Positions 1 to 12,600 of a stretch of 64,000 nucleotides of DNA are shown here, in pieces. The stretch is taken from the NCBI GenBank assembly GCA_911728435.2, contig OU452201.1, positions 5,952,001-6,016,000 of the forward strand, given 5' to 3'. This DNA comes from Apoderus coryli. Its lineage: Eukaryota; Arthropoda; Insecta; Coleoptera; Attelabidae. Each line of letters begins with the position of its first letter. Positions within the stretch are counted from its first letter, which is position 1. The notes below the pieces were generated by a model. It saw nothing but the letters and a program-made list of their open reading frames with translations. It did not search any database and had not been told where the DNA came from. The position numbers and the translations under genes were made by a program.

Positions 1-136
1 TAATTGAAATGGTTTATTGAATTTTCATTAATATTTATAAAAACAAATGAAAAATAATTTAAGGGCAAAGCGGACTAAAATGCTGGTTTTACCTACACAA
101 GGAATTTTGTTTAATTTAGCAGGGCCCTAGTCTAAT

Positions 137-328
137 TCAATAGAACCAGACCGAGGCATGGGTCGACAGATACTGACGAATTCGTTTCGCTCTTGTTATG
201 AGCTCGTCAGAGTACCATAGTCGTTGCCCATCTACAAATATCGGCCTGCATTTAAGCACAATAGGATACACAACAGTAGACACATGTAAACACGTATCAT
301 CTACATGTACATAGTAATGCATATCCTA
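137..328 (-). other. Exon-like minus-strand ORF, unidentified
   Basis: On the minus strand an open frame runs from an AG acceptor-like site near 328 to a TAG stop around 137-139 and would encode about 62 residues ending in SVWFY. The segment is less AT-rich than its surroundings and reads like a globular protein piece (for example FVDGQRLWYSDELITRAKR). I recognise no family. The polypyrimidine tract in front of the acceptor is weak and I found no convincing upstream exon inside the window. It could be a terminal exon of an unseen gene, a remnant of one, or chance. Confidence 0.2.
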
Positions 329-329
329 T

Positions 330-2625
330 ACCATTAAATTATTTTTAATTTATTATATTTACGGACATGAAATCCTTTTAATTGTTTATAAAAACATTAC
401 TTAGTTGCATAGATACTAGGTATAACTCTTACCCTCTAAGCTAATTTTTTATGAATATTCATACTCCTATAAGCGACTATCCCAAAAGTTATTTTAACGA
501 AATTCCAACATCCCTTTTTTAGTGATAATAAGCACCCCCCGTTCTATTGTAGATAGAATGATGTGACAATCCTTAGGGGGTAAAACAAGCATTAAACCCA
601 TTGTTTGGGTTATTGCGGAAGCGTTTCCTTCCGAATATACATACATTAATATTCATAACTGTCATATTAAGTTACCTAAGCATATAATGGAATTTTGCAA
701 TAGCAGATATTTTTGGAAAATTGTTTTATTTTAAGAAATATTTGAATGGTTAGTTTTTAACGTGAATTTTATGATAGTAAAGGACCAACAGCAGGGCTTG
801 TCAAAGATGCGATAGGGTGTGTCAATTTTGTGACATTGTATTGACACGCTAGTCCTTACGAGCCTGATCCATAACGATCAATATATGAACATACCTATAG
901 AGGACTGTAAAAAAACCTTAAAGTCCCTTCCAATCTCCAATATAGAGACTGCTGTTGAGTAACCAAAAAGTAGGATAATATAACGATCTCCCGATTCCTC
1001 CTTTTTTAGAGACATATTTACACATGTACTGGTACATTCGGTATACAATCCATCGTTTATCCCGTAACGTTTCCAGGTTTTTGTCTTCTCATTCTACCTC
1101 CCTCATTTTTTCTCCGTGATATATAAGTTCGTTTTGCCTTTCTTCTCTCACACATTTATTTTTCTCTGTGTTAGTGATGTTGTATTTCCTCGTCAACTCC
1201 GCAAAGTTTACGAAGCTTGGAAACTTTTTAGCTGCTATAACACACACAGAGTGTACCTAGAATTCCCAAGAGGGATTAAGGTGCTTGTATACATATATAT
1301 AGATCTGGAAACGACCCTATATTTAGGGAGTGTTGGATATAAATATAGGCCAGAGTCTGCATAAAATGACATAAAGGCGAAAGCCTTAAAGCCATCTGAA
1401 GCGAATACAATATCAACATTTAGATTGCTACATTTATATAATCATGATTGGGCTGACATTTAATTTTTTGTGCAGATGCTTATACTATATAACTTCTGAG
1501 AAGACGTTTTTCATTTCCACACTGTCAGAACCTTGTTTGCCATGGATTGTAATAATTATACTTAGACTTGTTGGCAAATCTTTTGCTCTATGAATTGTTA
1601 CTAAAACTTGGGACTTTTGTCGTATTTTTTACTAATAGTGAGACTATAAACTGACAGTTAATTAGTTAAAAATTCTTAAATGGTATTAATTAGGCTGCGT
1701 AAAATAGACTCAACCCACATTTGATTTTTTTCCAAATTTGGAAACTGAAGTAATAAATGACGTTATCAACTTTTTTTGCCAGAATCATACCTACCTATAA
1801 TTCTCTAGTTCAAAGAAGCTAACTTTGATGAGCAACTTTTGTAAAGAAAAAAATTTGCGTTAGAAAAATAAGCAAAGCTCGTTCGCTCACTTTAAAATAG
1901 CACAAACTGATTTTTCCCTGTCTCAGTGTATTCTGATCTACCACAAAACCCTGTTTGAGATAAAAGACTGAAAATTAACCTCGTTAGCCACCCTTCTCAT
2001 GTTATAGGGAAACTCCGCACGTAGTGAACAAAGTAAAATAGAGATCGGCTACAAAGCGAACAAAAAAAATGCAGAAAATCGTTCCCTGGCCGACAAGATC
2101 AAGTCTTCCATAGTTAATTTAATGAACGTTTTTTATGCTTTTCTTTTTTACGGTTAAGTTTGCTGTCTAAAGGAACAAAATTGTGGGAAATAGGGTGAAT
2201 AATGCTATAAAATTGGAAAATCCCTTAGCTAATTGTAATTTACTAATTAATATATTGCTTAATAATAATAAAATACTTAATATCTTTATGGGCTGAAATA
2301 TCTTAAAAATTCGAAAGTATACCTACCAATGTGAATGAGAGCATATTATTATTTTAAATGGAACACCCTATATATTATTTTAAAAAATTGATTTTTGATT
2401 TTTTTTTACGCAAAATGTTCGCAGATTTTGTATATTATGATGACGTTTGCATCATAAAAATCAAATACGTTGCAATTCTTGTTAATGGGACAACCCAATT
2501 ACTTTTTAATAACAATAAGAATTAATAAAAATATTGTTTTTTCATTTTTATAATGTTATCTGTTTAGGATTAAAAATAAAAGGAAGTATACTTTATTATT
2601 TGTGCATGGAGATTTTGTTGCATGG
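330..2625. other. Gene-free AT-rich stretch
   Basis: I see no supported gene here. An 82-codon plus-strand ORF at 1116-1364 has no family resemblance and a low-complexity hydrophobic composition, so it is treated as chance. Short inverted and A/T runs are present, but no element with recognisable ends. Confidence 0.5.
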
Positions 2626-3005
2626 TAAGATCAGCGAGCCATGGAACGCTCCATGTTGGGAGTCACGCTGAGAGACAGGATCCCGAATGATCGGATACGT
2701 CAGAGAACAGGGGTTACCGATGCAATCCAGCGAATAACATATTTAAAGTGGAACTGGGCTGGACATGTCGCAAGAATGACCAACGAAAGATGGATCAAAA
2801 AGATCATAGAGTTGAGACCTAGGCAAGATGCGTTCAGGAACAGAGGTCGTCCGCCGACCCGGTGGACGGATGACATAAAAAGAGTAACACCAAATTGGAT
2901 CCAGGATGCCCAGGATCGAAATAAATGGAGATCGTTAACGGAGGCCTATGTTCAGCAGTGGACGAGACAGGCTGTTTGATGATGATGATGATGATGATGA
3001 AGATC
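2626..3005 (+). mobile_element. RTE-type non-LTR retrotransposon, 5'-truncated 3' end
   Basis: An open frame entering at about 2629 and ending in TGA at 2977-2979 encodes the C-terminal tail typical of insect RTE/BovB-like endonuclease-reverse transcriptase proteins. Visible landmarks are AMERSMLGVTLRDRI, then QRTGVTDAIQRI, LKWNWAGHVARM, RGRPPTRWTDDIKR and the terminal AYVQQWTRQAV. It is followed directly by a (GAT)n microsatellite at about 2978-3001, the usual 3' tail of these LINEs. The reverse transcriptase and endonuclease domains are missing, so this is a 5'-truncated insertion rather than an active gene. The 5' junction is placed only approximately, where the coding similarity stops. 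Confidence 0.85.
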
Positions 3006-3399
3006 AAATTGATCAAATTAGGCCGGGGTTTTTAAATTATAATTTATTGTTTATTGCAATTTTGTCTAATTTGTTTGTGATGGATTCAGTTGTTACTGAA
3101 TAATAATTATCAAAATATCCAATCCAAAATAAGTCAAGAAACTTTATTTTATGAAAATTAACAACTCTTTTAGAGTTTGCAAACGTCATTCTTGACCTAA
3201 CAGCAATTTCGTCTTCTTCCTCCCATTCGTGATTTTTCTCAGTAAAACCTGCTTTAGAAAAGCACTTTTTGATAGTTTTCTGAGAAACATTATCACGTTT
3301 AAAATTAGTTTTAAAATAATTTTGGTACTAAAACTCGACTGTGTTTTTTTTTAATTCCAAAATGGTACTTACATTAAGAACATGCATCATATTATTGAA

Positions 3400-3665
3400 C
3401 ATTACAATAATAAAGAAGAAAGCGTCCACCAGAGATGTTTGAGCTGTATCAAACTGAAAGTCGTGTAAAACATTAGTAATCTTTTGCAGAAGCCCATCAA
3501 CAACATTGTCTATTATCTGAAATTATAATTGTGCCATCCGTTTATTGAACATTCTTTCAAATCTTGTATGTTGTAGATCATATCAAACTAAAATAATACG
3601 GGACTCAAAACACTACCTTGCGGAGGACCATCGCAAAACGCCACGCTTCAATCAAATCATTTCCA
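3400..3665 (-). mobile_element. Decayed non-LTR reverse transcriptase fragment
   Basis: Read on the minus strand, about 3605-3643 encodes GPPQGSVLSPVLF, the hallmark palm-domain motif of jockey/R1/CR1-like reverse transcriptases, immediately followed by a stop codon. Further downstream on the same strand (to about 3400) the translation, with stops, still resembles the following thumb/connection region (VDGLLQKITNVLHDF...). The YADD motif is not intact. This is a short dead remnant. The superfamily call rests mainly on one motif. Confidence 0.5.
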
Positions 3666-4555
3666 ACACAAACCGCAAAAAAATATTGAGAATATCGAGG
3701 TTCCCTCGATAGACCATCGACTTGTAGAATTTATTTCCTGATATTTCTTGAACACAATGGTCAGCATATTCAGTTGTAAACGTCTCCTAATAATATAACA
3801 AAACTTTCATACCTACTATGAATTTAATTCTTTATATTCATATAAGACAACGCTAGCAATTTCTATCCTGCAACTATATTTCTGCCTTTTTATTGCCCGC
3901 CCGTCGACGCAGGATATTGCGGTTCAGGTTCTATACCAGCAGGATTACACGCGTAAATCCTGTGATTGTTTTGGGAGATTAACACTGCCTGCTTTATTGT
4001 ATAAGGTCTCCTATTCTACTGTCTACCCCTAAAGTCGAGGCGAGTAATATAAAGACATACGCCGTTTTATTACATGTACCTACATTTATTTTCTGGATCG
4101 ATCCCTTGTGGCTTGTGTATGAGATTGGATATGATATTCTTTCGATATTTTTGAAGTTGGAAAGTTAGTTGATGTGAATTGATGATTGGGTTTTAAGTTG
4201 TAGATTTCCCTTACAAAACTTATTATTGCAACTTTTTATTTGCCTATTTGTTTGTGTTGCTTGGCATGTACGTGAATTAATTAAAAAAAAAAGTTAGTAA
4301 GTCATGTTTATTTTGTCCCATTTCATATTAAATCTAACCACATTTTTTGTCTTAACGATATAGTTAAATAAACAACAAAATCGTTTCTCTCAGTAGCAGC
4401 TATTTTTGCCCTGAGGTTGAAAATAATTATTGTCGAAACGTTGCCATAAAATAAATTTGTTTCTTTTATATGTTGTCTTCAAAAAGGTCCTTTAAACAAA
4501 CAATATTATAAATATTTTATTAGTTAAACCACATTTTTTGATTATTTCAAAAGAC

Positions 4556-4747
4556 TAATGTAAAAAATCGGTTGTGTCGCCCCAAAACTTTCCCGAGAAG
4601 ATGTAATATACTCAAAATATATGACCTACTACCTACTAACTAACTACTTTATCCAAAAATTAGAAAAAAAAATATTGCCATAGCTGGGATTTGAACCCAG
4701 AACCCTCCGCATGCGAAGCGCACGCTCTATCAATGACGCCAAGAACC
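4556..4747 (-). mobile_element. tRNA-derived SINE, copy 1
   Basis: The minus strand of 4677-4747 reads as a tRNA-like head with an anticodon-arm region (loop TTCGCAT, Ala-CGC-like) and a T-arm (CTGGG TTCAAAT CCCAG) serving as an RNA polymerase III B box. The acceptor stem does not pair, so it is not a functional tRNA. It continues into a shared 3' body: an A/T stretch TATTTTTTTTTCTAATTTTTG-like on the minus strand, then a block containing GGGGCGACACAACCGATT. The same head and body occur at 40084-40317, and head plus proximal tail at 14727-14826. Confidence 0.75.
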
Positions 4748-5399
4748 ATTTATCAAATTACATTATTAGGTATATTCTAACAAGAGTTATAGATTCTTAC
4801 TACCTAACATTGATCCGCAAATGTTTCGTTCTCAAGATACAGGATGATATTTCCCAAGCATCCAAATCCTTAATCCAAATACATCGATTCTACCTTTTAC
4901 GTATCAAGTACCTACATTGGATTAATTATTAATTTCATTGTTTTAATGTAACGGTATAGGACGCAAGGTCTCCACATGCTGTCTAAATCTTATCACAAGA
5001 CGATATTTAAAAACACATCGACCTGTCGAGACTATAATAATATAATACATACTAATATCTCCACGTATTCAAGGGACGAAAAGCAATCGGCAAATGTCGG
5101 TTCTGCAAATCTGAGCGACCGTTGGTTTTATATAATATCAATGAACAGTGTAAATTAGGACAATGAACGCCATTATTAAACAATAAAGTCAGTCCATTGA
5201 CAATGAACTCGTACATTGACTGATGTAAGGTACATTGTCACAATTAAACGTGTTCATTGGGACAATGTACCGCGCAGTATTTGTTTTTTTGTAATATTGA
5301 TTAAAAAGTTCAATATTCGTATGGATTATTGGTACAGATTCATTAATATTACAAACATTTATTTTTTTCAGTGTCAAACCAGCCAATATACTTATTTAA

Positions 5400-8300
5400 A
5401 TTAGTTTTTGTTTTATCAATTAAGAAAAATTAAAATTTTGTGCAAATCCGAATCTGAAAATAATTATCTTTCTTCTACTAAAAATAAAATGTTCAAAGAA
5501 GATAGCAGCTAGCACAGTAGAATTGCGAATTTCCCAACTCCCCTACAAAATGCGGACCCTACTTAAATTCCCACAAGGTAAATACGTTATACGTTGTACC
5601 AAGTAGGGGTGCAATTCTATGAGATAACAACACTAACCGAACAAAAGAAAAATATTCAGATGTATAGGGGTGGTTTTTGAATGTCGCACCGTTGCCCTTT
5701 ACGCTATATGTCATTATTATCTAGTTAATTAGTCACCCTTATTTATTAGGGATATTTACTTTATTTTAATGAATTACAAGCAATTATTCAAACTGGTCTT
5801 TATTTAGAGATATATTTTTCCAAGCGTCATACCGTTAGTAGTAGTAAAATGTGCTTTCAAAACATACTTGAAGCACATAGGTATTATTTATAGTTGAAAG
5901 CTTGATGTACGATGTTTAGTTTTACAGATAAACTAGGTTTTTCGTTCTAGACCCTAGAAACACTTCCACATATTAACGAAGGTCTTGTCTTTTTGAAAAA
6001 TAGTTTAAAATAATCGAACTATAAGACATTTTAGAAAATACTGTCAAAGAACGTAAAATAAAATTTTTCCGAAATTAATACAAACTATTGACATTAGTGC
6101 GGGAAAGTGTTCCTTTTTCTACTAACTACACAATATCTATACACTTTAATTGTTTCCTACAAAGGAATATTGGAAGCCGGCAAGTATAGTTGTATGTTCA
6201 AGAACCATAATCATAATTTACCACGATATAAGAGGGGAAAAACTACACAAAAAGAACATGTGCTTATTCCAGGGTAAATTTGGCGTAAACTGTTCGTGTG
6301 CATTATTATTATATCTGGCCGCTATTTTGAGCCGATGAGGGAGAGCATTTGCGATTGCTAATCAAAGAGTGTTTAGTCATTCAGCTATATTAATAATCTA
6401 ACAATTCCAGGTTAAGGACAGGCAATAATTTTGTTTAATCAAAAGTATTTAGACTTATCAATCTATTTTATTCTACTTCCTTCTACTTTAGTAACTTATC
6501 TCTCTGATACTTATTTTTATATTAGTGAATTCTGCATGAAATTACACCATAACGCTGAATGATAATTTACTACAGGATTTTCACTTGGTCACAATTTTTA
6601 ACGCTCTCTCTACATATTATTAGGATCAAATATTAAAACTTAAAAGGTTCTACCAGGATCGCAAATTTTTTTGTGCATAAAAAATTGGCTCCGCTTAATA
6701 TTGATAAAGCAGAGGCTCCCTTTATCTATATATCAAAGTTGATCAATATAAGTGGTGATTCTCGTATCCGTAAATTTTCAAAGATAAAATTAAGCTTTTC
6801 TGACAAAACTGACTTAAATAACAGGTCATTTAATAACGTCGATTTGCTTGAACTTCTGTTTAGATATGCTTATAACATATGAAGTCTAAATTTAATCAGT
6901 CATCCCAATCGTAAATACCATAGAATAGTCTCTACTTTTAGTTAATATTTTGTGTGTTCGTATCCCATTGTAAAACTACATCCTTACATCTCTCCTATAG
7001 CTAGGTAATTCCCTTTATCCATCCATTCATTTCTCCCCCCAATTCTCTTCTATTTCTACTCTTTTTGTTCGATATCCTTATCGTTATCCCTTTTTACAAG
7101 TTGCCCTACAAATTGGCTGCTACCAAATCTTCTGACGCTGAATGATTGTAGTCGTATTTCCAAAAAGCGAACAAAAAAAAATGTGGGACAGCGAAAAGGA
7201 CAGACAAAATAAGTGTTGATCTCGATTATTTTTTATTTTCTTGTTCAATTTGCGGATATGTGGATCTTATTTCAAATTGAGGATTATTTCCTGTAGGCGT
7301 TGGAAAGTTTTTTTGTATTTCCGATAACGTTTTGTTTGGAAAGCGTTTTTGACATAAATTGTTAATCGTTGTAAGGGGTAAAAAATTGACAGAAAAAATG
7401 AGAAAACAACGAAACAACAATTAAAAACTAAACTAAATTAATCCAATAAATATCAATTTCAACTGAACAAAAGAACGTCATTTTAAATACATCTACAAAC
7501 TGACAATAAATTTAATAATGTAACCTAACAAGTGATTACAAACTTCCAAATAGTACCTACAAAGTCAATATTACGACCCAAGTCTCCCCAAGTAAAAGCT
7601 GTTTAAATTCAATAAGGTGACAGTACCAATGAGTCAAAATAATCAGCATTTTCTTTTGATAAGTAAATTTTATACTTTTAGAATTTGACAGCTATTTTGC
7701 ATCAAAGAGCAACTTCGTCTGTGTTGTTGTTTGATGTGACACACAACTTCTCAATTCGACAGTGGATATATTCCACAAAGATATGTAGTACTTAGTAACA
7801 ATTCACAGTAGAGGCAAGACAATCTTTGCTAATACAACGATGCACCCTTTGTACTTGTTGGGACATTTAGTTTATAAAATATCAAGATTCATAAATAATG
7901 AATCGAGAGCTTTACTGACGACTCGCGCGGCGATCTGGAATAAAAACAGTAAGTACTTATTGACAAACTAATTATGAACTATTGATATGTTTAAAAGACT
8001 TAAATGTCTCGCGCATTTATTGTTGACAATAGAATAATAATAGAGCCTCTATTTTCTTCTATTATAAATAGTTGTCGCTCTTCTTCTTCTAATGTATGGA
8101 TATGCAAATGCATCACGAATCACGACCTCAAAATCCGTGTAAAGTTTGAAGGTTATTTTTCAAAAATATTTAATTTAATTGTCATATTTAATCACATTGT
8201 CGGCTATATTTTTTATTCCATTGTATACAAAGATGGTATTAAAGCAAATTCCGAAAATTTAATTTTCTTTTGCTATTCTTTCCTTTCCATACAATTTTCT

Positions 8301-8500
8301 GAAAAGCGCTTTCAATTTTAATGACACTTGTACACAGGTAGGGGGAACAACAACAGTATGGTCGACGACGAAGAAACTCATCAATGCTTGCAATCTATTT
8401 GCGTTTCTTTTCTGTTCAATATTCTCCCTCTGAGAAGTGGGTTCAATTGTTTCGCTTGAAGTGGGAAAATAAAGTAGGACACGTCTCAATTAATTATAAG
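5400..8500. other. Gene-free stretch with ORFs of no recognisable family
   Basis: Several ORFs of 60-105 codons occur here (for example 6673-6882, 7226-7420 and 8004-8321). None shows a domain, family motif, or flanking splice pattern that I can support, and the composition matches the surrounding AT-rich DNA. The only structure I can name is the dispersed repeat at 6096-6135. Confidence 0.4.
6096..6135 (-). repeat. Dispersed repeat, copy A
   Basis: Minus-strand sequence related to ATATTGTGTA then TTAGTAGGAAAGGGAACAC and TTTCCCG. Two plus-strand copies are at 8515-8558 and 61190-61240. Ends are undefined, and it is probably a fragment of a larger transposon family. Confidence 0.6.
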
Positions 8501-8514
8501 GTAGATAATTTTTG

Positions 8515-8558
8515 AATAGTATATTGTGTACTTAGTAGGAAAGGGAACACTTTCCCGG
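8515..8558 (+). repeat. Dispersed repeat, copy B
   Basis: Contains GAATAGTATATTGTGTACTT followed by AGTAGGAAAGGGAACACTTT. It is nearly identical over about 40 bp to 61190-61240 and to the reverse complement of 6096-6135. Confidence 0.65.
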
Positions 8559-9615
8559 ACGACTATGGAATTTGATGGGCGAGCCGCCAGCCGAGGCCAG
8601 CAACCATAGATGTAGTAATTACATGTCTTCGATATTATTTGGCTCTCGCAATAATTCATCACTTGCAAATAGGTGAAGAAAATATGTAGAACATACTTCC
8701 TCTTTTTATTAGTACATTTTTCCTTGTGTATGTATGGATTACGACCACTCATCCTTTAGCATCTGTCGTTTCAATTTGCTGAAACGGACATAAATCATAA
8801 AATTTATAGTTCTTATCATCAGTGGATTAATTAACATGTTATTCTATTTAATAGTAATTACTCAGTCCTGTTAAACCCATCGACAACATTTCTAATTCCA
8901 CTAGAGCATTAATCGAATTTAAACTATTTCTTTGCAAATCATAGATAGTATCATAAAATGTGCTCTATAAGCCAGATATATCTTCTTTAATAACATAAAA
9001 CGTTACCAAAGTAAAACACATTATCTTTCGACAATAATTGACTTAGTGTGCCGCAATTAAAAAGACAGTATACACATTAAAAGCTACTTCTTCGTCTCTC
9101 ATCCCCTTTAGATCACCCTCGCCCTTATACCAACTTCATTCACTTTAATATCTAATATAAGACCGACCATAACGTAATGTTATTACATGGCATTAGCGAG
9201 ATTACAACGCTTATTTAGTGTAGTAATAACCCACGAACACAGGCGAGGAATGACAGCCTAAAAGAATGTTACTAAATGACACAGAGAAAACGTAAAGGAA
9301 AATGTGTTCTTATAATGTAGTAAATAATAACTGAGAAGGTTGGCTTTATTTATTTTTATTTGAACAAAAACGCTAACAATTCTACGGTTAACGATTAAGG
9401 TTAACTAATTAACAACGCTACACTTATGTCAATTGTCAAAACTCTGTCCCTTGAATACAAAAGGTTTACAGACTTCTCTAAATGTCAGACCAAGGTGGCG
9501 ACCTAACAAATGTCACTTTTACCGCCAGTCACTCCATATTTAAAATTTGAGGCTACACCTATATGTACTATTATTGAAATTAGATCAAAATTTAAAAAGA
9601 TTTTGTTGTTTCAGG

Positions 9616-12600
9616 ATGGCGAGAATCTTTACTGTCTTTACCAAAGAAGCTTTTGGCAAATTCAGCAACTTTGGTACATCCGAAACAATCCGGGCCAAAA
9701 AAAGAGGTAAGACATAAATAAATTCAGCAAGAGTAAAGTAAAATAAAGCTTCCTTAGTCTCGAAATTCCAATTTTCAAGTTAAACAAAAATTGGCTCTTT
9801 TGTAAATAAAAATCTAAACTGCGAAGAAAAAAAACGTATCTTTGGAAGATTTTACTTCACCGTTTTCCAATTTCTGCTTTGTATTAACATCTGATAGATT
9901 AAATTTCAATTTTACTCTATCTGCAGATGACAGTCACATCATGCATAGCTGCAGGTGGCCATTATAAGGGGAGCGTTCGTTACTGTTTCTCTATTATTTT
10001 ATGCTTAAATAACAAAACCAGCATACACATCGGAAATCAGTTTTGAGCATTCACATAACCTATCCTAATTTTGAATTTGAATTGACGTATTTTTTCTGCA
10101 AGAGAATAGTTATTGCTCCGTCTTCATTAATGATCACACTGCGAGCACAAAAATAGATTACAAATATCTTAGCTTCCTGTTAGCAGGAAAGTAAAATATT
10201 GCAAAAACTGTTTTATACAAAACACGTTAACATAATTTCTGAACTAAGCATAGACATATATACTTTTACGTATTTTAGCGTTACCGTAAAGTTTAACGTC
10301 GAATGTGCAAAATCTATTGACATGGCACCGTACGATTTGTCGGAAATTACCCAACTAACAATTTAACTTTTTTAATTGCTGTAAGAACATTTATAAAATA
10401 TATTTTATAAAACACCCATTGTTTTATAAACATTTTCACAACGTTCTTACGCGCCTTATAAACACGAAAAAGGCGCAGATTTATAAAACAAATCGACTCT
10501 TTAACGGTTCTATAAATGTTGCTTGTTGCTATTATACAATAGTTTTTAGAACGTTTATAAATATTTAATAAAAATCAAATAAAACTGTTATAAACATATT
10601 TTATAAATCTTTTATAAGAGCCTCAATTTCAACATTTTTGCTCTCAGCGGCAACAGTTAAAGGATAAAAACGTTTTTTTAAAATACCTTTTTATACAAAA
10701 TTATTTTATAATTATTATGCATTGTTGTTGGTACACATTAATAAAATCTGAACAATCATGGAGGTAAAAATAATATAAAACGCTATAATACCCAATAATG
10801 AATAATAAAATAAGTCAGATAAAATTCACCCATGAGCAGATTTGGCTGCGAAACAAAATTTACTGTTAAATATATTGTATATTATTACTAAAATTTTAAT
10901 GCGCCTCGTGAATTATGTAAATTAATAAATTTAGATTTTATAAATTATATAAAATATTTTTTTTATTGTCACTTATTGTTGAAAATAATCTATTGGTATA
11001 TCCTTCATTATGTAGTGACTGATTCTGTATACCTTACTAGCTAAGATAATTTTACAAATTATAAAAAATATTAATTTTAAAAGTTTGGTCAACATGGCTA
11101 ACAATTTCAAGAAACCAAAAATGGCTTCTTCCTTATACGATGCTTATAAAACAAAATTATCTCAACACAGACGAGTATGCTCTTTAGATAGCTATTATAA
11201 AATAACTGCAGAATTGTTTTATACAGGGGTGTATTCGTTAAAAAACATAAATCTCATTATATTTTAAGGGTAATATAAAATTAATATTACCTGAAACCCC
11301 TTTGATAGCATAAGAATGATATGATGATGATATGATTCTTTTATATCTATCATATGGACACTAGCCAAAATATAAGTAGATACCTATGTTTTATGTAAAC
11401 GTGAAGAATTTTTTTTAAACCAGTTATGGTGTAAAAAAGTATACATTTCACTAAGCTTGATAATGAATAATGAAGCTAATTACAAGTATTTTTCTTGAAG
11501 TTTTATGTATTTAGTTATCCTTTGCCGTTATTTAAAATAAATTAATAGTGAAACATACTAAAACAAGCTTTTATATAAATGCTCTAAAAAATCAAAATTT
11601 AATTAAAAGGTGCTGCAAAAAATATATAAGATAAAATGTATACAAATTAATCAAGTCTACTCCTGTCTACTTGAAGTATTCGTGCTTGATACTTTGATGT
11701 TTGTGTGAGTCGCCGCCGTGTGTCGCATCGTCGCAATATTGGAATAATAATAAAATAGTAAACAGAGTTTTACACAACAAACTTTAATATAATATGTTTT
11801 ATAAAAGCTTTTAATGTGTTCTTATAAAACAAAATGCTTTTATAATTACTCTCTTATTAGCTTTTACGGGAGTAATTTAAACATAACCTAAATTGAGCTC
11901 TTTGTTTATGTTATGTAGGTATGTATGTTATAACTGCCGTTATTAAAACGGTTTGTTGAGTGTCTTTAAGAGAGTTCGAGGATCTTGAGGTAGAAAATTT
12001 GGCATGCGTTTATTGAGTATAGCAAAAAGCTTCTTCTGGAAAAATGCGGAACATGATTTGATACTGCCCATGTTTTCTCTTAGTTTTGCATTTTTTTCTA
12101 GCTCACTTGTTGAGCTTGAAGCATGATATTGATCACCAATTCTCTATTTCGGCTACCCGCTCACCATCTCGTAATAATTCCTCCTGAGAATTTATCAGTC
12201 TCCAAAATATTTGGTGTCTTATAAATTGTCATTAATTTGATTAGATTACAGTTACAGTTTCCTACTCACTATTATAGTCACTAATGCTTTCCCTTTGATA
12301 ATTTATAATATTGTAATTAATTTTCTATTAAATGCACAACTGCTTTTCGTTTGGACATTTTAAACCTCTGTATGATATAACAATAAATATCAGTTGAAAA
12401 TAAATAAGACTATGTTATATATTAGTTCTAGGTAATGTTTATGACAGCATTTTAATTTTATAAAATATGCATTGGCAACATATTTATTTTTTTATTGTTT
12501 TTAATAAAATAACTAAAAAACAATTTTGTAATTATTAATTTGCGCACAAATTTGCTGCAGCAAACAAATCGCTCTTAATAACGACAATAAAAAAACTATT

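Noticed and set aside
4677..4747. tRNA-Ala(CGC)-like sequence, also at 14727 and 40084
   Set aside because: The acceptor stem and part of the D stem do not pair, and all copies share a SINE tail, so these are not functional tRNA genes.
5150..5280. Several GACAATGTAC/ATTGACAATG-like inverted motifs
   Set aside because: The repeats are short and irregular; no defined element ends could be drawn.
11085..11267. 60-codon ORF inside the 2.6 kb element
   Set aside because: No transposase motif, no splice context, and too short to support as a gene.
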